A stretch of DNA of 64,000 nucleotides from JACCTU01 sp963788055 (GTDB lineage Bacteria > Actinomycetota > Thermoleophilia > Gaiellales > Gaiellaceae). Below the pieces are notes generated by a model, which was not told the DNA's origin, searched no databases, and worked only from the letters and a program-made list of their open reading frames with translations. Position numbers and translations under genes: made by a program. This document shows positions 49,256 to 59,127 of the stretch, piece by piece. The stretch lies in NCBI GenBank assembly GCA_963788055.1, contig CAWBFA010000003.1, forward strand, positions 264,185-328,184, in the 5' to 3' direction. Numbering within the stretch: position 1 is the first letter of the stretch; every line of letters starts with the position of its first letter.

Positions 49256-51084
49256 CCGCAGCAGCGTGACCGAGTCCGCTGTCGCGTACTGAGCCGTTGA
49301 CCCGGCGCAGGTGGACCCAGGCGAGGCCGGTCTTGCGGAGACGACCTGCCCCGCTCGGGAGTGCGACGAACGCATCGCCCTCCCAGATCGCGTCGCGGGA
49401 CCGGCCGGGCTCGATCAGATACTGGTAGCTCCCCGGGAGAACGCCGAGCTCGTGCGTCTGGCCGAACCCTTCGAGGTATTCGCTCGGCTCGAGGACGACG
49501 ACGGATCGCTCGCGCAGGAAGTACACGAGCCAGAGCTGGCCCCACGTGTCGGTGACCCCGACGGCGATTCGTGTATCCGGCGGAAGCTCGGAAGCAGCTG
49601 CGCGGATCGACGCATAGGACCGCGAAGAGCGCAGGTGCAGGAGAGGTTGAAGAACGACCACGAGGGTCGCCCCGATGAACAGCGCTGCGGCTGTCGAAAC
49701 GATGAGGAGTCGAACCCTCGGCGGCAGGGGTCGGCGGACCAAGCCGTGGACGGCGAACATCGTGAGCAGCGGTGCGGCGTATGCGGCGGTCTTGAGCGAG
49801 AGGTACGGATTCGGCCCCGGCAGCTGCAGCAGGACGATCGCTCCGAGAGAGAAGAGGCTCGTCCAGACGAGGACGTCTCGACGCAGTTCCCGCAGAGGGG
49901 GTCCCGGGCGAAGGGCCAAGAAGACGAGTGCGGCCGTGACGGCCAGCGCGAGGACACTCCATGAGAGAGAAGGTCTATGAGCGGTTCCGATGCGCGGAAT
50001 GAGGCCCAGCGCCTCTGCAGGAAGCCCGTGCTGGTAGCTGTCCCAGCGGGAGCTCCCCGCTTCGGAGGCGGCGATGCGAACCTGCTCGATCGACTCGACG
50101 ATCGATGCGAAGCCGATCGCCGCGGCGGCGAGGGCGACCCCTCCCGCGACCGTCAGGGCTCGCCGGATGCGCACCGGCCGCGCGGAGAGCACGTATCCGG
50201 CCAAGGTGACGACGAGCAGGACGGCGAACCAGCCGAAGAGCGACCCGTAGACGCTGATCGCCGCCGCGATGAAGAGGCCCGTCAAGACGCGCTCCCTGGG
50301 GAGCGCCTCGTCGTCGAGCGCTAGCCGAAGGCAAAAGATCGACAGCAGACCGAAGGCCGTCAGCCCGAGCTGTGCCTGCCACCCGTTCAACGTCGAATAG
50401 AGGAGCAGTGCGTTCGCGGACACGAGAGCCGACGCGACCGCGGAGACCTTCGGCGTCCACCCAAGGCACGCTCGAGCCGATCCGAAGACGGCGAGGGCCA
50501 GAAGGACGGCGATGATCGCCGCGAACGACCCGTACGCCGCCTCCGGGTCGAGGCCTCCCAGAGCCGCGACCTGGGCGAGAGCGAAGGGCAGTCCCGAGTG
50601 TCCAGTGCAGCTCGTCGGAGTATTCGTACGCCCGCCGGTCGGGGAACTCGGACGAGGGCGCGGGCGGTGGGCCGTCGAGAAAAGACTTCGCCTCGGAGAC
50701 CCACAGGTAGGGGTCGGCGTTTCCGAGCGAGACCGCCCCGCTCGACCCATGCGGGACGAGCGGCGCCGTGGCGCAGAACAGCGCGACCACCGCCACGACG
50801 AGCGGAACGAGAGCGGCGCGCAGCGCAGCCCAGACTCGGCGACGAACCGCGATCGTCACGACCCCGAGCGCGACGACCACGACACCCCCGATGAGCTGGG
50901 TGGAGAGCCCGAGCTTCAGCAGAGGGCTCGCGCAGACGAGCACTGCAGCACTGACGGGCGCCGCGAGCGCGGCTTGCGCGTCCGCGGGAAAGCGGCGCCC
51001 GAGTATGACGGCGAGACCTGCGCCGCTCAGAACGAGGACGGCGAGCGCGGCAAGCGGCAGCCAGAAGAGTGGATAGCTCGCCAC
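49221..51084 (-). CDS. Polytopic membrane protein (frameshifted near 50.6 kb)
   Basis: The first 165 residues (WLPLAALAVLVLSGAGLAV, SLGNADPYLWVSEAKSFLDG) and the remaining 455 (FALAQVAALGGLDPEAAYGS, PVRIRRALTVAGG and a C-terminal periplasmic-like domain with VGVTDTWGQLWLVYFL) are in different frames joined near 50.597 kb. One extra base explains it. Restored, it is about 620 residues with eleven or twelve helices, similar in plan to membrane glycosyltransferases, but without a clear family. GTG 51084 is the likely start. Confidence 0.8.
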
Positions 51085-51217
51085 CGTCGCATTCTTCCGC
51101 GGTTGGCGGGCGTTGGCCCTGGTCGGACGAACAGGCCCGGCTGCACCGTCTGATCGGTCGGGTGTGCCCATCCTTTCGGCCGTCGCGGCGCCCCGGCGGT
51201 CCCGCTTCGATTGCTGC

Positions 51218-52726
51218 ATGGCGTCCGGCGCCCAGCCCTACGTGCAGAGACACGTGCGCGGCCTGGGAGCGGCCGCCAGCATTCGCCGCGCGGCGACGGG
51301 ACTCCTGGAGGTCGCGGAGCGGAACAGCTTCGTCGCGCTCGCCGTCGCGACGTTGGCCTCGCTCCTGCTCGCGAGGCTCCCGGCGACGCTCGGAGGAGAT
51401 GCCTGGCTGCTCCTCACGTCGGGCCGGGAAGTGCTCGACGGGGGTCTGCCTCGGCACGACACCCTGACGGTCTGGTCGCAGGGCGAGTCATGGGTCGACC
51501 AGCAGTGGGCAGCTCAACTCTTCTTCTACGGCGTCCACGCGGTCATGGGGATCAAGGGGCTGCTGCTCGTCAACGCCGCGGTCATCGTGGCGTCGTACGC
51601 GCTCGCGCTCGGAGTCGCTCGCAGCCTCGGCGCGAGCGCCCGCAGCGTTGCGCTCGTCGGGCTCGCCGGCGTTCCGGCCCTCGTCCCGCACACGGCGGCG
51701 CGCGCTCAGACGCTCGCGTATCCGTTGTTCGTCGCCGTGCTCGCGCTGCTCGTGCTTCAGGCGAGGCGGGGAACGGGAAATCGTGTCCTGCTCGTCTTGC
51801 CGATCCTCGTCCTCTGGGCGAACGTCCACGGCTCGGTCTTGCTCGGCGCCGCGCTCGTGACGCTGTTCGCGGCGGTCGAGGCGGTGTCGCGGATTCGGGG
51901 CCGATCCGGCACCGGCTGGGCGATCGTCGCAGTCCTTTCCGTCGGGCCGTGGGCCTGCGTGCTTGCGTCTCCGTACGGGCCCGCGCTCGTCGACTACTAC
52001 CGCGCGACCGTCTTCAACCCGGTCTTCGCCCAGGTCGTCGGGGAGTGGGGGCCGTCGTCCTTCCCCATGCAGGCGCCGTTCTTCCTGCTCGCTGGCGCCG
52101 GGATCTGGATCGTGGCGAGAAACCGCGCCGTGACCGGTTTCGAGAAGGTCGCGTTCGCCTTCACGATCGTCGCAGGGGTCGCGGCGGTGAGGAACGTTGT
52201 CTGGTTCGTCTTCGTCGCGCTCGTCGTCCTGCCCACCGCGGTCGACGCCCTCTGGTCGATGGGCGCCAAGGAGCGCAGGCCGCGCGTGAACCTCGCACTC
52301 GCCGGAGCGGCGATCGCGGTGGTCGCGGTCGGGTTCGCCGGAGCCGCTGTCCGCAAGGAGAGCCTGTATCTCGGCGAGTTCAGCGAGGGGGCGTCGCAGG
52401 TCGTCGGCAGCGCCGTGTCCGATCCGGAGACCCGCGTCTTTGCGAACGAGCGCTTCGCCGACTGGCTCGTTTGGCGTCATCCCGAGCTCGCCGGCCGGGT
52501 TGCCTTCGACGCCCGCTTCGAGCTGCTCGACTCGGACGAATTGAAGGCGATCGCCCGCTGGCGGGGCCGGTCCGGCGACGACTGGCGAGCGGCAGCCGGC
52601 GGTTACGACATCGTGGTCCTCGATGCCGTCTCCGAGGACGAGGTCGCCGCGAGCCTTCTCCGCGACGACGCTATGTGGCAGACGTTCGGCGACGGGCTGC
52701 TGACGGTTCTCGTCCGGCGCAACTGA
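51218..52726 (+). CDS. Polytopic membrane protein, glycosyltransferase-like
   Basis: 502 residues with about eleven helices. A first outer loop with GGDAWLLLTSGREVLDGGLP, HDTLTVWSQGESWVDQQW and LWANVHGSVLLG resembles GT-C type proteins (acidic residue in loop one, WxNxHG in a later helix). A C-terminal soluble domain (RVFANERFADWLVWRHPELA ... LVRRN) follows. The architecture is shared with the gene at 52728-54077 on the other strand, so they are probably paralogues facing each other with stops one base apart. Confidence 0.8.
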   Translation: MASGAQPYVQRHVRGLGAAASIRRAATGLLEVAERNSFVALAVATLASLLLARLPATLGGDAWLLLTSGREVLDGGLPRHDTLTVWSQGESWVDQQWAAQLFFYGVHAVMGIKGLLLVNAAVIVASYALALGVARSLGASARSVALVGLAGVPALVPHTAARAQTLAYPLFVAVLALLVLQARRGTGNRVLLVLPILVLWANVHGSVLLGAALVTLFAAVEAVSRIRGRSGTGWAIVAVLSVGPWACVLASPYGPALVDYYRATVFNPVFAQVVGEWGPSSFPMQAPFFLLAGAGIWIVARNRAVTGFEKVAFAFTIVAGVAAVRNVVWFVFVALVVLPTAVDALWSMGAKERRPRVNLALAGAAIAVVAVGFAGAAVRKESLYLGEFSEGASQVVGSAVSDPETRVFANERFADWLVWRHPELAGRVAFDARFELLDSDELKAIARWRGRSGDDWRAAAGGYDIVVLDAVSEDEVAASLLRDDAMWQTFGDGLLTVLVRRN

Positions 52727-52727
52727 A

Positions 52728-54077
52728 TCAGCGGACGCGGCGGTACACGACCGCGTTCTCTTCCCGGACGAGCTCTTCCACCGAGCCGTTGCCCTGAAGG
52801 CGCTCTGCTGCGGGGCTGCCCGGCCGCACGATCACGATCCGGGGGGCTCGCGTCAGAGCGGCGTCTCCCGACCGAGCCCCGTCGACCCAGTCGAGGTACA
52901 GCTTCTGGTCGCTGCGTGAGAACGCATCCAGTGGGTTCCCGACCCAGATCCGCCCGCCGCCCGCGGCAACCTGCTCCGCGAGCGCCGGCTCGGCCAGCAC
53001 CGGCGTGCCTCGAGCCTCCGAGAGCGCTCGGCTCAGTGTCTCCGGCGATGCGACGGTCGGCACCGGGCCCCGCACGATGCCGACCAGGATCAAGGCGCCG
53101 GTCGCCGCGGCTCCGGCGACTGCCAGAGCCGGCCGCGGTGTTCGCGCGATCGGCAGAGCGCGCGCCGCCGGCGCGGCGGCCGTGAAGAGAAGCCAGACGC
53201 CGCTGCGGGCCGTCCGGACCGTCAGAAAAGCCAGCCCTGCGAGCGCGACGATTTCCCAGAGCTTCGGCCTCGCTCGAAGGGCGAGCAGCACGAGCGCCGC
53301 GGCGGCCGCGATCAGAAGCAGGCCGAGCGGCGAGCCCGGGTCCACGGGCTCCCAGAGTCCGACGCCCCTCCTCGCCGCCTCGTTTTCGAGCACGCCTCGG
53401 TAGTAGTCGTACGTTCGTCCGAGGGCCGGTGTCGCGAAGAGCGCGAGGACCGACGCGACCCAGACGCCGAGCGCGGTGACGGGCTGGATCCGTGCCCGTT
53501 CGAAGGCGAGGTACGCGGTTGCGACCGCCAACCCGACCAAGACGGCGCCGTGGAGGTTGCCCCAGACCGCGATCAGCGGGACGAGCAGCCAGATCCGACG
53601 GGAGGGTCCGCGCGTTTCACCGCGAAGGAGCAGCAACAGCACGGGAAAGAGCGCGAGCGAGAAGAGCTGGAGGCGGACGACGGCGATGGACGTCAGGGCT
53701 CCGACCACGACCACCAGCAGGACGACCGCAGTAGCAGCCTCCGTTGCCCCCGCGCGGCGTGCGTCGACCGCCAGGATGGCGAAGCCGACCGTCACCGCTG
53801 TGAGCTGCGCAAGCAGGAAGCCGCGGTCGCCGAGGACGTCGAGCGCGTGGAACGCGAGCTCCGCCAGGACGAGCACGTTGTCCCAGCCCTGCGACGGCGC
53901 CGACGCGAACGGGACGCCGTCGGGAACGCCGCCGCTCGAGACGATCTCGCCGCCGAGTGCGGCCAGCCACCGCGTGTCCGCCCCGATCGCCCCGATCGCC
54001 GCCGCGACCGAGACAGCTCCCGCGACCGCCAGAGCCGAGGCCGGGATGGATCGCAGTCTCGATGGTTTGGCGAGCAC
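52728..54077 (-). CDS. Polytopic membrane protein, glycosyltransferase-like (paralogue)
   Basis: About 449 residues from GTG 54077; an upstream GTG at 54161 would add 28. It has about eleven helices, the conserved AVWGNLHGAVLVGL, and a C-terminal soluble part (GRIWVGNPLDAFSRSDQKLYLDW ... VVYRRVR). It shares its plan with 51218-52726. The convergent stops (52726 and 52728) are separated by one base. The substrate is unknown. Confidence 0.78.
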   Translation of the reverse strand: MLAKPSRLRSIPASALAVAGAVSVAAAIGAIGADTRWLAALGGEIVSSGGVPDGVPFASAPSQGWDNVLVLAELAFHALDVLGDRGFLLAQLTAVTVGFAILAVDARRAGATEAATAVVLLVVVVGALTSIAVVRLQLFSLALFPVLLLLLRGETRGPSRRIWLLVPLIAVWGNLHGAVLVGLAVATAYLAFERARIQPVTALGVWVASVLALFATPALGRTYDYYRGVLENEAARRGVGLWEPVDPGSPLGLLLIAAAAALVLLALRARPKLWEIVALAGLAFLTVRTARSGVWLLFTAAAPAARALPIARTPRPALAVAGAAATGALILVGIVRGPVPTVASPETLSRALSEARGTPVLAEPALAEQVAAGGGRIWVGNPLDAFSRSDQKLYLDWVDGARSGDAALTRAPRIVIVRPGSPAAERLQGNGSVEELVREENAVVYRRVR

Positions 54078-54184
54078 CTGGGCGGAAAGGACGATAGAGC
54101 GGGGAGCAGCCGGAGCGGCCGGGCTACAGGTTTCGACCCAGTCGGCCGATACGGGAGCCACATGACCACCCCGAGGGAGGACTG

Positions 54185-54484
54185 ATGTCTCCGATCATCT
54201 TTGGCACGGCGTTCGCGATTGGCGCGGGTGCAATCGCCCTTTGGACGGACCTCCGCCTCCCGAAGCTGGCGCCCGAGGAAATGCGGAAGATCGTCATGCA
54301 CACGATGGCGTCGTTCATCGTCCTGAAGGTCGTTGCGGGCGCGGTCGGCCCGATCGCAGCGTCCGGCCCGATGGGGGCGATGGCCTCAGTTCTCCTGGTT
54401 GGGCTTCCTGCGGTGGTGTACGCGTTCCTGGTCGGGATCTGGGCGATCCGGATGTTCCAGGGCGCCTACGCAGGCTCGCGCTGA
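54185..54484 (+). CDS. Small membrane protein
   Basis: 99 residues with four hydrophobic segments and an overall basic cytoplasmic loop (DLRLPKLAPEEMRKIVMH). GGGAGGA precedes the ATG at a normal distance. No family recognised. Confidence 0.75.
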   Translation: MSPIIFGTAFAIGAGAIALWTDLRLPKLAPEEMRKIVMHTMASFIVLKVVAGAVGPIAASGPMGAMASVLLVGLPAVVYAFLVGIWAIRMFQGAYAGSR

Positions 54485-54506
54485 GCTTCAGACGCGCGGG
54501 CGCGCG

Positions 54507-54713
54507 CTACTCGACCCGATCGGCCCTCGTGTCTGACGACACTTCCCATACGCGCAGGTAGAGGTCGAGCTCGAGCTGCGCGGCGTCGCGCCGCGAGACC
54601 TCCGGGGTAACGTCGACAGTCGTCTCGTCGACGTCGGTAACCGCACATCCGCAGCTCTCGAGGAACGAAACGAGCTCGCGCAGCCGCGTAGGGTCGCCGA
54701 CACGCACTTTCAT
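54507..54713 (-). CDS. Small conserved protein, paralogue of 25508-25768
   Basis: 68 residues. FLESCGCAVTDVDETTVDVTP and LELDLYLRVWEV match the product at 25508-25768 in the CGC motif and the late W. It sits 92 bp downstream of pspA on the same strand, where PspA-associated small proteins often occur, but it does not match PspAA clearly. Confidence 0.6.
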   Translation of the reverse strand: MKVRVGDPTRLRELVSFLESCGCAVTDVDETTVDVTPEVSRRDAAQLELDLYLRVWEVSSDTRADRVE

Positions 54714-54805
54714 CCGCCGCAGTTCTCCTCTCCCCGGAGCGTTCTTACGCAGTGTGTCCGAAGCGGTGCGCTGCGCCCCCTACGAACGGCCAGTTCGGGA
54801 CGAGG

Positions 54806-55537
54806 CTAGGTGTCCAGCTGCTTCTGCTGCGCGCCGGGCGCGACCTCGGCCTTGAGCCGCTCGAGCTCGAGATCGACCTGGTTCGACGACTGGATCTGTT
54901 CGAGCTCCCGGTCGAGTGCCGTCTTGTCGCTGCCGGTGAAGTCCTCGAGCGTGCCCGCCTCGATCAGCTCCTCGACCGCGGACGCCCGTGCAGTCATCTG
55001 CTCGGTCTTGTCCTTCGCGCGCTGGATCGCGAGGCCGGTGTCGGCCATCTGGTCGCCGATCCCGGTCGCGGCCTCGCCGATCCGCACCTGCGCCTCGGCT
55101 GCCGAGTACTGAGCCTTGATCACTTCCTTCTGCGAGCGGAAGGCCTCGACCTTCGCCTGCAGCTGCTTCTCGGAGGCGACGAGCTTCTCCTGCTGCTGCT
55201 CGAGCCCCTGGACCTGCTGGTCGAGGTCCTGGAGCTGGCGCTGGATGAGCGCCTTGCGCTCGAGCGCCTGGCGCGCCAGGTCCTCGCGGCCGGCTGCGAG
55301 CGCGTCGCGCGCCTGCGTCTCGAGCTTCACGAGGTTCTGCTCGAGCTGCGCGGTCTGCATCGTCAAGCGCTTCTTCGAGGTCGTCACGTCGACGACGCCT
55401 CGCTTCACGTCCTGGAGCAAGCGGAGCTGCTGCTCGTAGGAGTAGTCGAGCGTCTCCGTGGGATTCTCGGCTCGGTCGAGCAGCTTCGAGAACCTCGCCT
55501 TGATCACCATTGCGGCGCGTGAGAGCAGGCCGGCCAT
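54806..55537 (-). CDS. pspA: PspA/IM30-family membrane stress protein
   Basis: 243 residues, almost entirely coiled coil. It begins with an amphipathic helix (GLLSRAAMVIKARFSKLLDRAEN), followed by long heptad stretches rich in Gln, Glu and Lys (KRLTMQTAQLEQNLVKLETQ, LQDLDQQVQGLEQQQEKL). These form ESCRT-III-like membrane coats during envelope stress. GGAGG precedes the ATG. The companion pspAB is at 21.6 kb. Confidence 0.94.
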   Translation of the reverse strand: MAGLLSRAAMVIKARFSKLLDRAENPTETLDYSYEQQLRLLQDVKRGVVDVTTSKKRLTMQTAQLEQNLVKLETQARDALAAGREDLARQALERKALIQRQLQDLDQQVQGLEQQQEKLVASEKQLQAKVEAFRSQKEVIKAQYSAAEAQVRIGEAATGIGDQMADTGLAIQRAKDKTEQMTARASAVEELIEAGTLEDFTGSDKTALDRELEQIQSSNQVDLELERLKAEVAPGAQQKQLDT

Positions 55538-55579
55538 CGTTCCTCCGTCGTCGGGTGCTTGCGTGGTTAGCCTACCGGC

Positions 55580-56224
55580 GTGCCGGTCGAGCGGAGCATG
55601 CATCCCGAGTGGCTCTCGAACGCCTATCTCGTCTGGGACGAGGACACCCGCGAGGCCTTCTTCGTGGACAGCGGGGCACCGCTCGAGCCTCTCCTGGAGA
55701 CGGTGGAACGTGAGGGCCTTCGGGTCGGCGCGCTGCTGACGACGCACACGCACCCTGACCACATCGCGGGCGACGCCGAGCTGGAGCGGCGCTTCGGCGT
55801 CCACGGCACGCAGCAGGCCGACTGGGCGCAGGCGATCCCGACGCCCGGCCACGCCGACGACCACGTCACGTTCGTCGTGGACGGGCTCTGCTTCTCCGGC
55901 GACCTGCTCTTCAAGGACGCGGTCGGAGGCGGCGACGCGGCGCGCGTGCGCGAGTCGGTGCTGAGGGTGATGGAGCTTCCCGACGAGACCCGCGTCCTGC
56001 CCGGGCACACCGAGGAGACGACGATCGGGCGCGAGCGCGAGGAGAACCCGTTCCTGCGCTACTGGCTGGGCGCTGCGCCCTCGATCGACGATGCGGTGCG
56101 CGTCGGGGGCAAGGAGGCGACGCTCGTCGTCTGGTCGCCGGACTACGACGGGAAGGGCAAGGCGCTCGTCCGTTTCGCCGACGGCACGGAGCGGATCGTC
56201 GGGGGTTCTCGGGTCGAGCGCTAA
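55580..56224 (+). CDS. Metallo-beta-lactamase-fold hydrolase
   Basis: 214 residues with the metal-binding motif TTHTHPDHIAGD (HxHxDH, residues 54-65), a later TPGHADDHVTF, GDLLFKDAVGGGD and PGHTEETTIGRE. Glyoxalase-II-type enzymes with this layout cleave thioesters or related substrates. GTG start 55580. It is divergent from pspA with 42 bp between starts. Confidence 0.88.
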   Translation: MPVERSMHPEWLSNAYLVWDEDTREAFFVDSGAPLEPLLETVEREGLRVGALLTTHTHPDHIAGDAELERRFGVHGTQQADWAQAIPTPGHADDHVTFVVDGLCFSGDLLFKDAVGGGDAARVRESVLRVMELPDETRVLPGHTEETTIGREREENPFLRYWLGAAPSIDDAVRVGGKEATLVVWSPDYDGKGKALVRFADGTERIVGGSRVER

Positions 56225-56255
56225 CGAGTAGGAGCCCCGTCCGTCTGTACGGGGG

Positions 56256-57047
56256 ATGGCACGGGTTGCTTCGGGCACGGCGGATGGACGCTCTTTCACC
56301 CAGGCGGTGGTCGGACCGTTCGAGGTCACGCGGCTGACGTTCCCGCCCGACTACCGCCACGGCGCGTTCGAGCCGCAACGCGGCTACCTGGTCGTCGTGC
56401 TCCAAGGCTCCGTGTGCAAGACCTTCTCCGGCGACTGCGCGACGCTGGGTCGCGGCGACGTCGCGACGCTGCCTGCGGGCTCGACCCACTCGAGCGAGTT
56501 CGCTCCCGCGGGAACGCAGGTGCTGACCGTTCGCGCCGCCGACGAGTCGCCGCTCTTCGACTCGCTGCTCCTTCGACGCAGCCACGTGCGCGCGTCCGCG
56601 TCGACCGCGCTCGGCTGGCGGATGGCGACGGAGCTCGAAGCGACCGACGAGTGCTGGTCACTAGCGCTCGAAGGTCTCGCACTCCAGCTCGTGGCGACGG
56701 CGGAGCGGGCGTCGTGCGAGCGTCCAGGCCCGTGGCTCACGCGCGTGCGTGAGCTGCTGCACGACCGCGCGCCCGAGCAGGCCTCGCTCAGTGAGCTCGC
56801 GGACGCCGTCGGACGTCATCCCACGCACGTGGCGCGCGTCTTCCGCCGGGAGTACGGGTTGAGCGTCGGGGAGTACGCCCGCTCGCTGCGCCTCGAGTGG
56901 GCGGCCTCGCGGCTCGCGCTCGACGACGCATCGCTCGCGCAGGTCGCGATCGAGGCCGGCTTCGCAGATCAGAGCCACTTCACGCGGGCGTTCCGGCGCC
57001 ACGCGGGCGTGACGCCGGGTCGCTACCGCGAGCTCCGCAGGAGCTAG
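56256..57047 (+). CDS. AraC-family transcriptional regulator
   Basis: 263 residues. An N-terminal cupin-like sensing domain (GYLVVVLQGSVCKTFSGDC, LPAGSTHSSEF) precedes two C-terminal HTH units (LSELADAVGRHPTHVARVFRR, then LAQVAIEAGFADQSHFTRAF, RRHAGVTPGRYRE). The second HTH carries the AraC signature FADQSHFTRAFRRHAGVTPG. Stops of this gene and the convergent secreted protein share the palindrome CTAG at 57044-57047. Its target is not evident. Confidence 0.91.
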   Translation: MARVASGTADGRSFTQAVVGPFEVTRLTFPPDYRHGAFEPQRGYLVVVLQGSVCKTFSGDCATLGRGDVATLPAGSTHSSEFAPAGTQVLTVRAADESPLFDSLLLRRSHVRASASTALGWRMATELEATDECWSLALEGLALQLVATAERASCERPGPWLTRVRELLHDRAPEQASLSELADAVGRHPTHVARVFRREYGLSVGEYARSLRLEWAASRLALDDASLAQVAIEAGFADQSHFTRAFRRHAGVTPGRYRELRRS

Positions 57048-57547
57048 CCCGACCGCACCTGCAGATTCCCTTGCTGGATAAGGAACGGGAAGAGCACCTC
57101 GGGGTGGGTGTCGCAGTAGAGCTGGCCGGTGCCCGGGGCGCCTGCGCCGATCGACGACGACATGTCAGGCGGATCGTTCGGGCCCTCGCCGTCGTCCCTG
57201 GCCTGGAACCACATGTCCAGCCCGACGAGTGACGCGCGCGAGCTGTCCTCGATGATTCCGCCGACCCAGACGCGGTTGCCGATGAAGACCGCGCAGGTGA
57301 GCGAGCCTTTCACCGAGAGCTCGACGCCGTCCCGGACCTGCGTGTAGTCGAACTCTCCGTGGACGGTGCCGTCTTCGTGCAGTTGCACGTTCCAGGTGAA
57401 CGGGTGAACGTCCAAGACGCTGCCCGCCGCCGTGCCGCTGAAGCCGTACCCGCCGCTCGCAGACGCAACGGCACCACCTTCGGCTCCCGCCGAGCTCGCC
57501 GCGCCGAGCGCCAGCGCGCCCGCGGCGAGCAGCAAGACCTTTCTCAC
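57044..57547 (-). CDS. Secreted beta-rich protein
   Basis: About 167 residues. A signal peptide (RKVLLLAAGALALGAASSAGA) is followed by a beta-rich domain with GFSGTAAGSVLDVHPFTWNVQ, two cysteines (SLTCAVFIG and LYCDTH) and FPFLIQQGNLQV at the end. GTG 57547 is preceded by GAGGGGG; GTG 57553 is also possible. It resembles other secreted proteins in the window, but no family is recognised. Confidence 0.7.
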   Translation of the reverse strand: MRKVLLLAAGALALGAASSAGAEGGAVASASGGYGFSGTAAGSVLDVHPFTWNVQLHEDGTVHGEFDYTQVRDGVELSVKGSLTCAVFIGNRVWVGGIIEDSSRASLVGLDMWFQARDDGEGPNDPPDMSSSIGAGAPGTGQLYCDTHPEVLFPFLIQQGNLQVRSG

Positions 57548-57660
57548 TTCCACACCCCCTCTTGGTTGACACCGTCGACGCTACGGCTCCAGGAGCCCCC
57601 GGTCTTGAAGCCACCGAGCGTTGTGGGACGCGCCTAGCGCGGCGCTGCGAGAATGGTTCG

Positions 57661-58299
57661 GTGGACTTCGTCGAGCCCGAGATCGAGGCGTACGCCGCCG
57701 CGCGCACCACGCCGCCCGAGCCGCCACTCGCCGAGCTGGCCGAAGAGACGCGCGCGTCGCTTCGCTCGCCGCAGATGCTCACCGGGACGATCGAGGGGCG
57801 CTTCCTCGAGCTGCTCGTCCACGGGCTCGCCGCGAAGCGCGTGCTCGAGCTCGGGACGTACTCGGGCTATGGGACGCTCTCGATGGCCGCGGGCCTGCCC
57901 GAGGGCGGCCGGATCGACAGCTGTGAGATCTCCGAGGAGCACGCGGCGGTCGCGCGCCGCTATCTCGAGCGCGCCGGCTACACGGACCGCGTGACGGTGC
58001 ACGTCGGTCCCGCGCTCGAGACAATCCGCACGCTCGAGGGCGAGTTCGACTTCGTGTTCATCGACGCAGACAAGGAGAACTACCTCGCGTACTACGAAGA
58101 GGTGCTCCCGCGGCTCACGGCGCACGGCCTGATCGCGGCGGACAACACGCTCTGGAGCGGCCGCGTTCTCGACAAGTCGGACGACTCCGAGGCCACCCGG
58201 GCGATCCGCGAGTTCAACGAGTGGGTGGCCGCCGACGAGCGCGTGAAGTCCGTGATGCTGACCGTCCGGGACGGCATCACGCTGATTCGCCGCCGCTGA
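57661..58299 (+). CDS. SAM-dependent O-methyltransferase (class I, caffeoyl-CoA OMT-like)
   Basis: 212 residues. It shows LELGTYSGYGTLSMA (SAM motif I), FVFIDADKENYLAYYE (metal and substrate region), and GLIAADNTLWSGRVL, all typical of cation-dependent O-methyltransferases. GTG start at the proper position; no strong ribosome-binding site. The substrate is probably a catechol or a similar small phenol, but this is only family knowledge. Confidence 0.92.
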   Translation: MDFVEPEIEAYAAARTTPPEPPLAELAEETRASLRSPQMLTGTIEGRFLELLVHGLAAKRVLELGTYSGYGTLSMAAGLPEGGRIDSCEISEEHAAVARRYLERAGYTDRVTVHVGPALETIRTLEGEFDFVFIDADKENYLAYYEEVLPRLTAHGLIAADNTLWSGRVLDKSDDSEATRAIREFNEWVAADERVKSVMLTVRDGITLIRRR

Positions 58300-58325
58300 C
58301 CTGCTGGACGCCTACGCTACGTTCT

Positions 58326-58982
58326 ATGCGCCGCTTCGCCGCCGTCGCAGTTCTGTTCGTCCTGTCGCTGCTGCTCGCGACGAGTGCGTCGGGCCGAGAC
58401 CCGAGGCTCGAACGGCTGCAGCTACGGGCGGCCGACGTGGCGCTCGCGAAGAAGATCACGCTGAAGCAGGGTGACGTCGGCGCCTCGTGGCGCCCGACGC
58501 GGATCCCCAACAGCTCGGGGGAGAGGCTCGTGTGCCCCGGTTTCAACCCCGACCTCTCACGGTTCACGATCAGCGGGCAGGCGAGCTCCGGGTTCACGCG
58601 GACGAACGGCGCGTCGATCATCTCGTCGGTCGAGGTCTACGAGTCCCGGGCCGACGCAATCGGTGACTTCCAGACGGGCGCGAAGCCGATCGTCGCGAAC
58701 TGCCTCAAGCGATCGCTCGAGAAGGAGCTCAACGCCGGCGGGCTGGTAGAGGCGACGATTCCCTTCGCGCGGGTCGTCGCGGCTCCGCGGGTGGGTGATC
58801 GGAGGATCGCCTACCGGATCGTCGCGCGCCTCGCGGCGGCGAACATGCAACTGGACATCTACCTCGACGTCGTCGTGGTGCAGCGCGGCCGCTCGATCGC
58901 CGCGTTCTTCTTCACCGGCCCGAGGCAGTCGCTGCCGGGGCAGGCGCGGATCGTGTCGTCAGCCGTCGCACGGATGCGCTGA
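58326..58982 (+). CDS. Secreted protein of unknown function
   Basis: 218 residues. A signal peptide (MRRFAAVAVLFVLSLLLATS) is followed by a mixed domain with CPGFNPDLSRFTISGQ, SVEVYESRADAIGDFQTG and RIVARLAAANMQLDIYLDV, then VVVQRGRSIAAFFFTG. Two cysteines lie at CPG and NCLK. No family recognised. It starts 26 bp after the methyltransferase stop. Confidence 0.75.
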   Translation: MRRFAAVAVLFVLSLLLATSASGRDPRLERLQLRAADVALAKKITLKQGDVGASWRPTRIPNSSGERLVCPGFNPDLSRFTISGQASSGFTRTNGASIISSVEVYESRADAIGDFQTGAKPIVANCLKRSLEKELNAGGLVEATIPFARVVAAPRVGDRRIAYRIVARLAAANMQLDIYLDVVVVQRGRSIAAFFFTGPRQSLPGQARIVSSAVARMR

Positions 58983-59024
58983 CCGCAGGGCGCGGGCAGA
59001 CCGGCGCTACACTTCGCCCACCGC

Positions 59025-59097
<73 letters not shown>

Positions 59098-59103
59098 TCG
59101 ACG

Positions 59104-59127
59104 AAACCCCTGCTTCGGCGAGGGTTT
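59104..59127 (+). terminator. Hairpin after tRNA-Ala
   Basis: AAACCC at 59104-59109 pairs with GGGTTT at 59122-59127, extended inward with one mismatch to a TTCG loop. It probably ends the tRNA transcript. Confidence 0.6.
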
